64,000 nucleotides of DNA. It comes from Roseivivax sp. THAF197b. GTDB taxonomy: Bacteria > Pseudomonadota > Alphaproteobacteria > Rhodobacterales > Rhodobacteraceae. Location of the stretch: the NCBI RefSeq assembly GCF_009363255.1, contig NZ_CP045318.1, positions 33,501 through 97,500 on the forward strand, given 5' to 3'. Below, one piece after another: positions 54,095 through 63,424 of this stretch (the stretch's first letter is position 1; the number at the start of each line of letters is the position of its first letter). The notes beneath the pieces were generated by a model. The model was not told the DNA's origin and did not search any database. It saw nothing but the letters and a program-made list of their open reading frames with translations. A program made the translations under genes and the position numbers.

Positions 54095-54784
54095 TCAGGG
54101 CAGCTCGGCCAGGATCTCGCGGGCGGCACCGCGCGGATCGCTGGCCTGCCAGACGGGGCGTCCGACGACGATGTGATCCGCACCCGCTTCAACCGCATGG
54201 GCAGGCGTCGCGACGCGCTTCTGATCTCCAAGCGCCGCACCTGCGGGGCGCACGCCGGGGGTGACGATCAGGCGATCCTGCGCCACGTTCAGGCCCCGGA
54301 TCCGCGCCGCTTCCTGCGGGGAGGCGATGACGCCATCCGCACCGGCTTCAAGTGCGCGGCCCGCCCGCTCCTCGACCATGTCGGCGACGGCACCGGGCTG
54401 CATCATGCAATCGTCAAGATCGGCGCGATCCAGCGATGTCAGGATCGTGACGGCCAGGATCTTCGTGTCCGTGCCAGCCGCACCCTCCATGGCGGCGCGC
54501 ACCACATGCGGATCGCCATGCACGGTCAGGAAATCGATATTGAACTGCGCGAGGCCCCGGACCGCGTTCTCGACCGTCTGGCCGATATCGAACAGCTTCA
54601 TGTCGAGGAAAATGCGCTTGCCGTGCTCCTGCTTCAGCTCGTTCGCGAGAGCCAGCCCGCCGCCCGTCAGCATTCCGAGACCGATCTTGTAGAACCCCAC
54701 CTGAGGGCCAATCGTCTGGGCCAGTTTGAGACCGGTCAGCGCATCGGCGACATCAAGGGCAACGATCAGGCGGTCATCGGACAT
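54095..54784 (-). CDS. pyrF: orotidine 5'-phosphate decarboxylase
   Basis: Last step of UMP synthesis, cytoplasmic dimer. The 229-residue barrel has the catalytic ALDV at residues 9-12, the FLDMKLFDIGQTV signature with the Lys-Asp pair near residue 61, IVTPGVRP and the C-terminal VVGRPVW. The ATG at 54784 follows AAGG; the frame extends further only by overlap with the next gene region. Its promoter region faces that of the acidic protein gene (138 bp between starts). Confidence 0.95.
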   Translation of the reverse strand: MSDDRLIVALDVADALTGLKLAQTIGPQVGFYKIGLGMLTGGGLALANELKQEHGKRIFLDMKLFDIGQTVENAVRGLAQFNIDFLTVHGDPHVVRAAMEGAAGTDTKILAVTILTSLDRADLDDCMMQPGAVADMVEERAGRALEAGADGVIASPQEAARIRGLNVAQDRLIVTPGVRPAGAALGDQKRVATPAHAVEAGADHIVVGRPVWQASDPRGAAREILAELP

Positions 54785-54922
54785 GGGCAGGGGCCTTTTT
54801 GCGGTTGTTTGGCCCCGGGTAATCGGAATTGGGAACAGAATCCAGCCAAGCTCGTTCAGCTTAGATATGTCTGCCAAGATAACCCAAAAATACCGATTAA
54901 TCACAACGCAGGGAGAGTGACG

Positions 54923-56788
54923 ATGTCCGATGACAAATCCGCCGGTAAAACCGATAGCGGACCCGTAGAGCGGTCCACCAAGGGCGAAGCAGCCAAGAAA
55001 CCGTCGAACGCGGCGCCGTACGTACTGGGCGGCGCGGCGATCGCGATCGTGGCCGTTGCGCTGACCGTTGCGCAAACCCGCGATGGTGGCGGGGAGGCCG
55101 AGGGCGGCGAAACCCAGATGGCCGCGGCGGAGACATCGTCAGAGGGCGAAAGCGGTGATGCGATGGCAGCATCGTCCGAGACGTCCGATGAGAACACTGC
55201 CGAAGGTGGTGACAGCGGTTCGGAAGACGGCGCAGACGCAGCGGCGGACGGCGAGAGCGCAGACGCAGCAGAGGGCGCGGAAGACAGCGCCGAGAGCGGC
55301 TCCTCTGAAGGCGAGACGCCGGGCGAAGACTCCGGTTCTGCGGATGCCGAAGGCGAAGCTTCCGCCGAATCCGAGGGCGCCGCTGCCGAGGCTGATGGCG
55401 AAGCAGATGCTGCCGCCGCGTCGGAAGGCACGGGCAGCGCCGAGGGCGGCAATGAGGCTCCCGCTGAGGGCGAAGCTGCTGAGTCGTCCGATAGCGCGGC
55501 CAGCGAAGGCGAGACCGGTGCCGAAGCCCCCGAGGGCGAAAGTGAAGCCGAAACCGAGACGGCCGAAGGCGAGGCAGCGGATGTGTCCGAAGCGTCCGGC
55601 AACAGCTCCGACAGCGAACAAGCCGCATCGAGCGCTGAGCAGGAAAACGCAGCCTCGGACGGCGCGGCGGAAGATGCCGGGAGCACCGAAGGCGACACCG
55701 CCGAGGGTGGCGATACCGCTGAGGGCACGGAGAGTGCAGAGGGCGGCGAAGGCGAAACGGCCCGTGCAGCCTCCTCGGAAGGTGAAGCTGCCGAAGGCGA
55801 TGGTGAAGCTGACAGCGGCGCAAGCGACGGCGAGTCCGCCGAGGCAGATGCCGCGAGCGACACGGCTGATGAAAGCGCATCCGCCGATGCAGGCAACACG
55901 GATGCCGCCGAAGCCGAAGAGGGTGCAGCAGAAGGGTCCTCGGACAGCAGCGACAGCGCTGAGGCAACCGAAGCGGAAGACGGCAACACCGATGCAGCCT
56001 CGCCCGAAAGCGGCGAAAGCAACGGTGACGCGGCCGAAAGCGAAAGCGCTGACGCGGAAGGCAGCGGCGCGGAAGCCGAGGACAGCGCGGACGCTACCGC
56101 ATCGGGTGACAGCGCAAGCGGTGACGAAGCGGCCGCCGAGGCATCTTCGGATAGCAGCGACACTGCCGAGGCCGAAACCTCCGAGACTGCATCGAGCGAC
56201 AGCGACGCCTCGGACAGCGGATCGGAAGACGGCGAAACCGCCGCGTCTGGCGAAACCGATACGGCCAATGCGGACGGCGAAGGCGACACCTCGGAAAGCG
56301 CTCAGGCCTCCGACGCCGCCAGCGCATCGGGTGACAGCGCGGAAAGCTCCGAGCAATCGGACGCAGGCGATACCGCCGATGCGGGCGCTTCCGAGGAAAG
56401 CGGTGACGCGTCCGAGAGCGAAAGCGCTGATGCTTCCTCCGAAGGTGACGCTTCGGGATCGGATGACGCGGAAAACGCGGAAAGCACCTCCGAGACCGAG
56501 ACTGCCAGCTCCGGCAATGGCGACGCGTCGGACAGCGGTGAAAGCGACGCGATGGCAGCCGAGCTCAGCAATGAGCAGATCGACGAGCTGACCGAAATCG
56601 CGACGCAAGCCGCGCAAGCCGCGCGTGCCGCACAGCAAGCGGCGGATGACGCCCGTGCTTCGGCCTCCGAAATCCAGTCTGCCGCGGATGAAGCGGCCGC
56701 AGCAGCCCAGGAGGCTGCAGATGCTGCCGCGCAAGCCTTCGAGCGGCTGCGCGAGGCGAGCGAGGCCATCGGTTCGTCCGACGACTGA
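54923..56788 (+). CDS. membrane-anchored, extremely acidic low-complexity protein with C-terminal helical tail
   Basis: A 621-residue protein of unknown function. Residues 1-30 are Lys-rich and cytoplasmic in character, residues 31-50 form one membrane helix (PYVLGGAAIAIVAVALTVA), and residues 54 to about 550 are almost entirely Ala, Glu, Ser, Gly, Asp and Thr. No Lys occurs after residue 26 and no Cys, His or Trp is seen anywhere. The last ~70 residues change to an Ala-rich amphipathic helix (LTEIATQAAQAARAAQQAAD, and on to FERLREASEAIG), likely a coiled coil. Positive-inside rule puts the acidic part in the periplasm. GGGAGAG lies 5 bases before the ATG. It sits between pyrF and clpB with its own terminator. 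Long open frames on other strands here are a by-product of stop-poor codons. Confidence 0.85.
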   Translation: MSDDKSAGKTDSGPVERSTKGEAAKKPSNAAPYVLGGAAIAIVAVALTVAQTRDGGGEAEGGETQMAAAETSSEGESGDAMAASSETSDENTAEGGDSGSEDGADAAADGESADAAEGAEDSAESGSSEGETPGEDSGSADAEGEASAESEGAAAEADGEADAAAASEGTGSAEGGNEAPAEGEAAESSDSAASEGETGAEAPEGESEAETETAEGEAADVSEASGNSSDSEQAASSAEQENAASDGAAEDAGSTEGDTAEGGDTAEGTESAEGGEGETARAASSEGEAAEGDGEADSGASDGESAEADAASDTADESASADAGNTDAAEAEEGAAEGSSDSSDSAEATEAEDGNTDAASPESGESNGDAAESESADAEGSGAEAEDSADATASGDSASGDEAAAEASSDSSDTAEAETSETASSDSDASDSGSEDGETAASGETDTANADGEGDTSESAQASDAASASGDSAESSEQSDAGDTADAGASEESGDASESESADASSEGDASGSDDAENAESTSETETASSGNGDASDSGESDAMAAELSNEQIDELTEIATQAAQAARAAQQAADDARASASEIQSAADEAAAAAQEAADAAAQAFERLREASEAIGSSDD

Positions 56789-56822
56789 CGCGACCGTCGG
56801 ACGTCATCAAGACCTCATGAAA

Positions 56823-56851
56823 GGGCATCCCTCCGGGGGTGCCCTTTTTTT
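56823..56851 (+). terminator. intrinsic terminator of the acidic protein gene
   Basis: GGGCATCCC pairs with GGGGTGCCC (one G-T wobble) around a short loop and is followed by seven T residues, 35 bp after the stop. Confidence 0.9.
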
Positions 56852-56862
56852 GGTGTTGCATT

Positions 56863-56888
56863 CTTGCATCATGAAAACGGACCCCCAT
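56863..56888 (+). promoter_or_regulatory. sigma-32 (RpoH) heat-shock promoter of clpB
   Basis: CTTGCA at 56863-56868, a 14-bp spacer, and CCCCAT at 56883-56888 followed by TTTAT match the RpoH consensus (CTTGAA, 13-17 bp, CCCCAT-T-A) with one mismatch in the -35. It sits right after the upstream terminator and 83 bp before the clpB ATG. Confidence 0.8.
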
Positions 56889-56970
56889 TTTATCCCAGAG
56901 GCTCCGCAACATGATGTGCCGCCTGTCGGGCATCGCAACGGACGGAGCGCTTGTAAAAAGGAGAGATCCA

Positions 56971-59589
56971 ATGAACTTGGAGAAGTTCACGGAACGCGCA
57001 CGAGGGTTCATTCAAGCCGCGCAGACCATCGCGATGCGCGAAAGCCATCAGCGCATCACGCCCGAACACCTGCTGAAAGCCCTGCTCGACGATGAAGAGG
57101 GGCTGGCCACCAACCTGATCACTCGCGCGGGCGGTGCACCGGATCGCGTGCGCCAGGCGCTGGAGCTGTCGATTGGAAAGCTGCCGAAAGTGTCGGGCGA
57201 TGCGGGGCAGGTTTTCCTCGATTCTGCCACGGGCCGGGTTCTGGACGAGGCCGAGAAGGTCGCGACCAAGGCGGGCGACAGCTTTGTGCCGGTCGAACGC
57301 ATTCTGACGGCACTCGCCATGGTGAAAAGCCCGGCGAAGGACGCGCTGGGCGCCGGTGCGGTGACCGCGCAGAACCTCAACGCCGCGATCAACGACATCC
57401 GCAAGGGCCGGACCGCCGACAGCGCCAATGCCGAGGAAGGCTATGACGCGCTGAAGAAATACGCGCTCGACCTCACGGCACGGGCCGAAGAGGGCAAGAT
57501 TGACCCGATCATCGGCCGCGACGAGGAAATCCGCCGCGCCATGCAGGTCCTGTCGCGCCGCACGAAGAACAACCCCGTTCTGATCGGTGAACCGGGCGTC
57601 GGTAAAACGGCGATCGCCGAAGGTCTCGCCCTGCGGATCGTCGACGGCGATGTGCCCGAAAGCCTGCGCAACAAGCGGCTCATGGCGCTCGATATGGGTG
57701 CGCTCATTGCCGGTGCGAAATATCGCGGTGAGTTCGAAGAACGGTTGAAGGCCATCCTGAAGGAGGTCGAGGCCGCTGCGGGCGAAATCATTCTCTTCAT
57801 CGACGAGATGCACACGCTTGTCGGCGCCGGGAAGGCCGATGGCGCGATGGACGCGTCGAACCTTCTGAAGCCTGCGCTTGCGCGCGGGGAGCTGCACTGC
57901 ATCGGTGCGACCACGCTCGACGAATACCGCAAGCACGTGGAGAAAGACGCAGCCCTGGCTCGCCGCTTCCAGCCACTGATGGTGCAGGAGCCGACGGAAG
58001 AGGACACCGTGTCAATCCTGCGCGGCATCAAGGAAAAGTACGAGCTGCACCACGGCGTGCGCATCTCCGACAGCGCGCTCGTCGCGGCGGCGCAATTGTC
58101 GAACCGCTACATCACCGACCGCTTCCTGCCGGACAAGGCCATCGACCTCATGGACGAGGCCGCGTCGCGTCTGCGCATGGCGGTGGACAGCAAACCCGAA
58201 GAGCTCGACCAGCTCGACCGGCAGATCCTGCAATTGCAGATCGAGCAGGAGGCGCTGAAGAAGGAAGACGATGCCGCCTCCAAGGACCGGCTGGCCAAGC
58301 TTGAAAAGGACCTCGCCGATCTTCAGGAGGAATCCGCGCAGATGACTGCCAAGTGGCAGTCCGAGCGGGACAAGCTCTCGAAGTCGCGCGAGCTGAAGGA
58401 ACAGCTGGACCGGGCGCGGGCGGATCTCGATATCGCCAAGCGGCATGGTGACCTGGCAAAGGCCGGTGAGCTGTCCTACGGCGTGATCCCCGGCCTCGAG
58501 AAGGAGCTGGCGGAAGCCGAAGGTGCCGAGGACGGGGATGTCATGGTCGAAGAAGCCGTGCGGCCGGAGCAGATCGCCCAGGTGGTCGAACGCTGGACCG
58601 GTATCCCCACCTCCAAGATGCTGGAAGGTGAGCGCGAAAAGCTTCTGCGCATGGAAGATGGCCTGCACAAGCGTGTCATCGGTCAGGATCAGGCGGTGCG
58701 CGCCGTGGCCAATGCGGTTCGTCGGGCGCGTGCGGGGCTCAATGACGAGAACCGTCCGCTGGGATCGTTCCTGTTCCTCGGGCCCACAGGTGTCGGCAAG
58801 ACCGAGCTGACCAAGGCCGTCGCGGAGTTCCTGTTCGACGACGACAACGCGATGGTGCGCATCGACATGTCGGAGTTCATGGAAAAGCACGCGGTCGCCC
58901 GTCTGATCGGCGCGCCTCCGGGCTATGTGGGCTACGACGAAGGCGGTGTTCTGACCGAAGCCGTGCGGCGGCGTCCTTATCAGGTCGTGCTGTTCGACGA
59001 GGTCGAGAAGGCGCATCCGGACGTGTTCAACGTTCTGTTGCAGGTGCTCGATGACGGCGTGTTGACCGATGGTCAGGGCCGCACCGTGGACTTCAAGCAG
59101 ACGCTGATCGTGCTGACGTCGAACCTCGGCTCGCAGGCGCTGAGCCAGTTGCCCGAAGGGTCGGATAGCGGCAAGGCCAAGCAGGACGTGATGGATGCGG
59201 TGCGGGCCCATTTCCGCCCCGAATTCCTCAATCGTCTGGACGAGACGATCATCTTCGACCGCCTCAAGCGCGAGGACATGTCGGGGATCGTGGACATCCA
59301 GCTTGGCAGATTGATCAAACGGCTTGCGAGCCGGAAGATCGGGCTCGAGCTCGACGAGGCTGCGAAGTCCTGGCTTGCCGATGAGGGATACGATCCGGTC
59401 TTCGGTGCGCGTCCGCTCAAGCGCGTGATCCAGCGCGCCTTGCAGGATCCCCTCGCGGAGATGCTGCTCGCGGGCGATATCGGGGACGGCACGACCATTC
59501 CCGTCAGCGCCGGTGCGGATGGCCTGATCATCGGCGACAAGATCGCCGCGTCGAACCGACCGCGCCCGGATGATGCCGTCGTGCACTGA
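56971..59589 (+). CDS. clpB: ATP-dependent protein disaggregase ClpB
   Basis: Hexameric AAA+ chaperone that, with DnaK, pulls apart aggregated proteins after heat stress. The 872-residue length is normal. Clp N-domain (1-150), AAA-1 with Walker A GEPGVGKT (206-213) and Walker B ILFIDEMH, the M-domain coiled coil (about 400-530), AAA-2 with GPTGVGKT (604-611), [11 protein letters not shown] and the C-terminal [21 protein letters not shown] precedes the ATG. Control by the RpoH-type promoter is very likely. Confidence 0.96.
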   Translation: MNLEKFTERARGFIQAAQTIAMRESHQRITPEHLLKALLDDEEGLATNLITRAGGAPDRVRQALELSIGKLPKVSGDAGQVFLDSATGRVLDEAEKVATKAGDSFVPVERILTALAMVKSPAKDALGAGAVTAQNLNAAINDIRKGRTADSANAEEGYDALKKYALDLTARAEEGKIDPIIGRDEEIRRAMQVLSRRTKNNPVLIGEPGVGKTAIAEGLALRIVDGDVPESLRNKRLMALDMGALIAGAKYRGEFEERLKAILKEVEAAAGEIILFIDEMHTLVGAGKADGAMDASNLLKPALARGELHCIGATTLDEYRKHVEKDAALARRFQPLMVQEPTEEDTVSILRGIKEKYELHHGVRISDSALVAAAQLSNRYITDRFLPDKAIDLMDEAASRLRMAVDSKPEELDQLDRQILQLQIEQEALKKEDDAASKDRLAKLEKDLADLQEESAQMTAKWQSERDKLSKSRELKEQLDRARADLDIAKRHGDLAKAGELSYGVIPGLEKELAEAEGAEDGDVMVEEAVRPEQIAQVVERWTGIPTSKMLEGEREKLLRMEDGLHKRVIGQDQAVRAVANAVRRARAGLNDENRPLGSFLFLGPTGVGKTELTKAVAEFLFDDDNAMVRIDMSEFMEKHAVARLIGAPPGYVGYDEGGVLTEAVRRRPYQVVLFDEVEKAHPDVFNVLLQVLDDGVLTDGQGRTVDFKQTLIVLTSNLGSQALSQLPEGSDSGKAKQDVMDAVRAHFRPEFLNRLDETIIFDRLKREDMSGIVDIQLGRLIKRLASRKIGLELDEAAKSWLADEGYDPVFGARPLKRVIQRALQDPLAEMLLAGDIGDGTTIPVSAGADGLIIGDKIAASNRPRPDDAVVH

Positions 59590-59614
59590 TCCCGCGCTTA
59601 TCTAGGCAAATGAC

Positions 59615-59646
59615 CGCCCCGCTGGACCCTGTCCGGCGGGGCGTTT
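59615..59646 (+). terminator. intrinsic terminator of clpB
   Basis: Long stem CGCCCCGC-T-GGAC/GTCC-G-GCGGGGCG with a 3-base loop, followed by TTT, 25 bp after the clpB stop. Confidence 0.8.
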
Positions 59647-59789
59647 GCATTTCATGCGACAAAATTATGCGAGCCGGGAAAATCCTGGCGATTTGATTCC
59701 GATAATGCTGGGGGGTGATTGCGTCGGCGCATTACGGTCAATGCGATGTAATTGCACTGACTTCTTTTCCAGATCCAAGGTTTGAACCT

Positions 59790-59963
59790 ATGTCACGCCG
59801 GTATTTCCGTTGTCCCAATTGTGAGCACCGATTGCGGTTCAACACGGCGGCCTGCAGCATCTGCGGCACAGGCACCCCGTTCATGAACAGGCTGTCGGTT
59901 ATCCTGATCTCCGTGGGATTGGTCCTTGTCCTACTCTTCGGGATCGCGGGCGTCATGAGCTGA
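59790..59963 (+). CDS. 57-residue zinc-ribbon membrane protein
   Basis: A tiny protein with two Cys pairs (CPNC near residue 8, CSIC near residue 22) forming a probable zinc ribbon, then one membrane helix (about residues 34-54, LSVILISVGLVLVLLFGIAG quoted in part). I use ATG 59790, directly before the Arg-rich start; the frame runs further upstream without a ribosome site. Similar short zinc-ribbon/membrane proteins are common but functionally unknown. It stands alone between clpB and the fasciclin genes. Confidence 0.65.
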   Translation: MSRRYFRCPNCEHRLRFNTAACSICGTGTPFMNRLSVILISVGLVLVLLFGIAGVMS

Positions 59964-60022
59964 CCGCTCTTAGGCCAGGGGCTGCAAGGCGAGGACCGCC
60001 CCGCAGCAGTTGGTTTCGGAGG

Positions 60023-60514
60023 TTACGGCATCAGAACCGAGTCGATCCGGTGGATCACGCCATTGGACGCGGTGATATCGGCCTGGGTGACAGTGGCATT
60101 GTCCACGCGCACGCCATGGGTGCCGTCAATATCGACATTGCTGCCCTCAACCGTCGCAACCGACAGCTGCTGCCCGACCAACTGATCGGAGGTCACCGCA
60201 CCCGGGACCACGTGGTAGGTCAGGATGGAGACGAGCGTGTCGCGATTGTCCGGCATCAGAAGCGTCTCGACCGTGCCCGCGGGCAGTTTTTCGAACGCGG
60301 CATTGGTGGGCGCGAAGACGGTGAACGGCCCGTCGCCCTGCAATGTCTCGACGAGCTCCGCAGCTCCGACGGCGGCGACGAGGGTCGAGAACTGATCGTT
60401 CGTCGACAGGACGCCCACAATGTCGGGCTGGCTGGTCGTTGCCATGGGCGAACACGCGGCGAGCGTGGTGAGACCGGCGGCAGCGGCCAATCCAATGAGA
60501 GTACGGCGGTTCAT
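60023..60514 (-). CDS. fasciclin (FAS1) domain lipoprotein
   Basis: Secreted single-FAS1-domain protein of 163 residues. The signal peptide ends in a lipobox LTTLAAC (Cys near residue 21), so it is probably anchored to a membrane. The FAS1 core shows the H1 motif [27 protein letters not shown] and the end ASNGVIHRIDSVLMP (each quoted in part). Such proteins mediate adhesion or periplasmic stress functions. It lies 65 bp downstream of a paralogue with an ordinary signal peptide. Confidence 0.9.
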   Translation of the reverse strand: MNRRTLIGLAAAAGLTTLAACSPMATTSQPDIVGVLSTNDQFSTLVAAVGAAELVETLQGDGPFTVFAPTNAAFEKLPAGTVETLLMPDNRDTLVSILTYHVVPGAVTSDQLVGQQLSVATVEGSNVDIDGTHGVRVDNATVTQADITASNGVIHRIDSVLMP

Positions 60515-60545
60515 GATGGTCCTCCTTCTATCGTGTTCAGAAAGC

Positions 60546-60570
60546 CGGGGCGCAGAGAGCCCGCGCCCCG
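60546..60570 (-). promoter_or_regulatory. hairpin between the two fasciclin genes
   Basis: CGGGGCGC pairs with GCGCCCCG around a 9-base loop, between the stop of the upstream paralogue and the start of the lipoprotein gene. It could tune the relative amount of the two products. Confidence 0.5.
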
Positions 60571-60579
60571 CCAGCGCCC

Positions 60580-61074
60580 TTACATGTCGGGCATGATCAC
60601 CTGATCGATCACGTGAATGACTCCATTCGACGCCTCGATGTCGGCGGTGGTGACGGTGGCGTCGTCGACCATGACGGTGCCGTCCGCGATCGAGATCGTG
60701 ACATTGCCGCCCTGGACGGTCTCGGCTTCCATCCCGTCGGAAAGATCGCCCGACATCACCGCGCCCGGCACCACGTGGTAGGTCAGGATCGCGGTCAGCT
60801 GATCGAGGTTCTCTTCCATGAGCAGGGTCTCGACCGTGCCCTCGGGCAGTGCGGCAAAGGCATCGTCTGTGGGTGCGAAGACGGTGAACGGGCCGTCACC
60901 TTCCAGCGTCTCCGTCAGGCCGACCGCGTCGATGGCGGCGGCCAGCGTGGTGAAGCTGCCCGCTTCCGCAGCGGTTTCGAGGATGGACTTTTTCTCGGCA
61001 TGTGCGGCACCGAAGGCGGTGGTGGCCGTCGCGGCCGCCGCAAGGGTCATGGCAAGGTATGTTCTGCGAAGCAT
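60580..61074 (-). CDS. secreted fasciclin (FAS1) domain protein
   Basis: A 164-residue protein with a cleavable signal peptide ending GAAHA (about residue 26) and one FAS1 domain: [38 protein letters not shown] (quoted in part), [10 protein letters not shown] and [15 protein letters not shown]. No lipobox, so it is probably soluble in the periplasm or outside. The start ATG 61074 follows CAGGAGAGATCG. The pair with the lipoprotein looks like a tandem duplication. Confidence 0.92.
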   Translation of the reverse strand: MLRRTYLAMTLAAAATATTAFGAAHAEKKSILETAAEAGSFTTLAAAIDAVGLTETLEGDGPFTVFAPTDDAFAALPEGTVETLLMEENLDQLTAILTYHVVPGAVMSGDLSDGMEAETVQGGNVTISIADGTVMVDDATVTTADIEASNGVIHVIDQVIMPDM

Positions 61075-61210
61075 CGATCTCTCCTGAGCGTTGTCCGACG
61101 CGCGTTCTGCGCGTCTGCCGTTGCTACGGAGATCTGCTGGGCTTGGTTCACCTCACGCGCGCGTCATGGGCGGGTGAGCGCGCATTGACGAGGCGTCGGG
61201 CACGCCTAAG

Positions 61211-61228
61211 CCGCCGGGTTTCCGGCGG
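61211..61228. terminator. hairpin downstream of the DUF302 gene
   Basis: A perfect 7-bp stem CCGCCGG/CCGGCGG with a GTTT loop, 40 bp after the DUF302 stop on the minus strand. There is no T-run, so termination would be weak. Confidence 0.4.
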
Positions 61229-61268
61229 TCCAATAAATGATACGTGACGCAGCGTCAGCTTGCCGTGA

Positions 61269-61706
61269 TCAATCCATGCCGATCGCGGTGCGGGCGATAT
61301 GGCTCAGAAGGTCCTCGACCTCCTTCATCCGGCCTTCCGGAAAGCTCTGAAACCCGATGGTCGTGACTTCGGGATTCTCCTCGGTGACCATCACGAAGAT
61401 GTCGTAGGGACAATAGGCGAGGTTGATGGGATCCGCCTCCATCACCTTGCGCGACACGATGGCCGAGCAGAACGAGAAGACCTGCGCGTTCCGGTAGATC
61501 GTGATGTCCGATCCGACATCGGCCCGCGTCCGTTCCAGCATGTCACCGACCGAGTGCACGCTGTCGACAACAAGGCCCTGTCCGAGGATCGCGTTCTCCA
61601 GCCCGAAGACCACGTCATCGAAGCTTTGGGACGTCTCGTAGCTGATGACGTCACCGGCATGCGCCATCCCACCCATCACCGATATCGCAATGGCCATCAG
61701 TCGCAT
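61269..61706 (-). CDS. secreted DUF302 domain protein
   Basis: A 145-residue protein with a short signal peptide (MRLMAIAISVMGGMAHAG). The DUF302 pattern follows: FDDVVFGLENAILGQGLVV, YRNAQVFSFCSAIVSRKVM and a CPYDIFVM strand. Function of the domain is not settled. AAGGAG lies 7 bases before ATG 61706; a longer start at 61745 is not supported. It is divergent from msrP and upstream of the fasciclin genes. Confidence 0.85.
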   Translation of the reverse strand: MRLMAIAISVMGGMAHAGDVISYETSQSFDDVVFGLENAILGQGLVVDSVHSVGDMLERTRADVGSDITIYRNAQVFSFCSAIVSRKVMEADPINLAYCPYDIFVMVTEENPEVTTIGFQSFPEGRMKEVEDLLSHIARTAIGMD

Positions 61707-61907
61707 ACGCTCGCTCCTTGTGTCGCAGTCTTCCTGCCGCGCCATCTTTATGCACCCGGGGGGCAGCTACGGCAATTGTTCTGATGACACGGGCGGTTTT
61801 GCGTCTTTCGTTACAATCGGCCACGGACATTTGACGCGGGTTGTTTTGGTCACGCTCCATCGGTCGCCTACCTAAGAAGCGACTGAATAGCAGGAGACCC
61901 GAGAGCC

Positions 61908-62813
61908 ATGGCCTATCGCTGGACGAACGACCTGACCCGTGCGGATGCAACGCCGGAGCGGCTGTTTCTAAATCGCCGTCAGATCATCGCGGGGCTGGCC
62001 GCGGGGACAATGCTGGGCGGTCTGCCCAGGGGCGCGCGCGCACAGGACGCGCTGGAGCCCAATTCGTGGGAAGAGATCACGAGCTACAACAATTACTATG
62101 AGTTCGGGACCGGCAAGGATGACCCTGCGCGCTATGCCGACCAGCTGACGACGGAGCCGTGGTCCGTCACCATTGACGGGCTCGTGGACAATCCCGGCGA
62201 CTACGCCTTCTCAGATATCATGTCCGAGATGACCATCGAGGAGCGGATCTACCGCTTCCGCTGCGTCGAGGCCTGGTCGATGGTCGTGCCGTGGAACGGG
62301 TTCGAGCTGGCCGATCTTCTGGACATGGCCGGTGTGCAGGAAGGCGCGCGCTATGTCGCCTTCGAGACGCTCCTGCGTCCTTCCGAGATGCCGGGCGTCG
62401 CGCGCCCGGTGCTCGACTGGCCTTATGTCGAGGGCCTGCGTCTCGACGAGGCGCGCCATCCGCTGACGATCATGGCCACGGGCATTTACGACCGGCCGAT
62501 CCCGAACCAGAACGGCGCGCCGCTTCGTCTCGTTGTTCCGTGGAAGTACGGGTTCAAGTCGATCAAGTCGATCGTGCGCATCACCCTGACCGACGAGGAG
62601 CCGCCCACCAGCTGGAACAAGGCCAATCCCGGCGAATACGGTTTCTACTCCAATGTGAACCCGAACGTGGATCACCCGCGCTGGAGCCAGGCGACCGAAC
62701 GCGAGATTGGCGGCGGGCTGTTCTCCCAGCGCAAGCCGACCCTCATGTTCAACGGGTACGAAGACGAGGTCGCATCGCTTTATGACGGCATGGACCTGAC
62801 GGAGAACTTCTGA
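61908..62813 (+). CDS. msrP: protein-methionine-sulfoxide reductase catalytic subunit (molybdopterin enzyme)
   Basis: Periplasmic Mo enzyme that repairs oxidised methionines in envelope proteins. The 301-residue protein has a Tat-type leader (NRRQIIAGLAAGTMLGG) and the sulfite-oxidase fold with the molybdenum-ligand Cys in YRFRCVEAWSMVVPW. The C-terminal half has PWKYGFKSIKSI and the FNGYEDEVASLYDGMDLTENF end (quoted in part). It is made with MsrQ, which feeds electrons from the membrane; the msrQ ATG overlaps the stop (TGATG). Confidence 0.95.
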   Translation: MAYRWTNDLTRADATPERLFLNRRQIIAGLAAGTMLGGLPRGARAQDALEPNSWEEITSYNNYYEFGTGKDDPARYADQLTTEPWSVTIDGLVDNPGDYAFSDIMSEMTIEERIYRFRCVEAWSMVVPWNGFELADLLDMAGVQEGARYVAFETLLRPSEMPGVARPVLDWPYVEGLRLDEARHPLTIMATGIYDRPIPNQNGAPLRLVVPWKYGFKSIKSIVRITLTDEEPPTSWNKANPGEYGFYSNVNPNVDHPRWSQATEREIGGGLFSQRKPTLMFNGYEDEVASLYDGMDLTENF

Positions 62814-63424
62814 TGACGCTGGTGGACCGTCTGAATGGCTGGGCGCGCCGGCTGCCTGTCTGGTTGGTCTACCTACTTGCTGCGCTGCCTGCGCCGTATC
62901 TCTTCTATATGGGGCTGACGGGTGGCCTCGGTGTGGAGCCGATCGAGGTTCTGGAACATGAATATGGCGAGATCGCGCTTCAGCTTCTGATCCTGGGTCT
63001 CTGCATCACGCCGTTGCGGCGCCATCTCGGGCTCAACCTGATCCGGTTCCGCCGGGCCATCGGTCTTCTGGCCTTCTACTATCTGTCGCTGCACCTGTTG
63101 GTGTGGCTCGTCCTCGACGTGCAGATCCTGAGCCAGATCTGGGCCGACATTCTGAAGCGTCCCTATATCACCGTCGGGATGGCCGGGTTCCTGTTACTCG
63201 TGCCGCTCGCGCTGACGTCGAACAACTGGTCTGTTCGAAAGCTCGGGACTCGTTGGCGGCAATTGCACAAGCTGACCTACGCGGCGGCCCTTCTGGGTGG
63301 CCTGCATTTCGTCATGTTGCGGAAGGGATTCCAGCTGGAGCCGCTGATCTACCTCGGTGTGATCGCCCTTTTGCTGATTTTGCGACTCGATTGGCGGGCG
63401 ATTCCGAGGCTGAATCGCGCCTGA
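62813..63424 (+). CDS. msrQ: protein-methionine-sulfoxide reductase heme-binding subunit
   Basis: Membrane b-type cytochrome of 203 residues that passes quinol electrons to MsrP. About six membrane helices; conserved His residues include the one in LHLLVW (near residue 87) and in QLHKLTYAA and GLHFVML (heme ligands in the family). It overlaps msrP by one base. Placement near RpoE and fasciclin genes fits a periplasmic oxidative-stress theme. Confidence 0.94.
   Translation: MTLVDRLNGWARRLPVWLVYLLAALPAPYLFYMGLTGGLGVEPIEVLEHEYGEIALQLLILGLCITPLRRHLGLNLIRFRRAIGLLAFYYLSLHLLVWLVLDVQILSQIWADILKRPYITVGMAGFLLLVPLALTSNNWSVRKLGTRWRQLHKLTYAAALLGGLHFVMLRKGFQLEPLIYLGVIALLLILRLDWRAIPRLNRA

Noticed and set aside
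54901..56591. Long open frames on both strands in the acidic-protein region (minus-strand Ser/Pro/Ala-rich, plus-strand Lys/Arg/Pro-rich)
   Set aside because: They are by-products of the stop-poor repetitive GAN/GCN/AGC codons; only the acidic frame has a ribosome site, membrane helix and fitting terminator.
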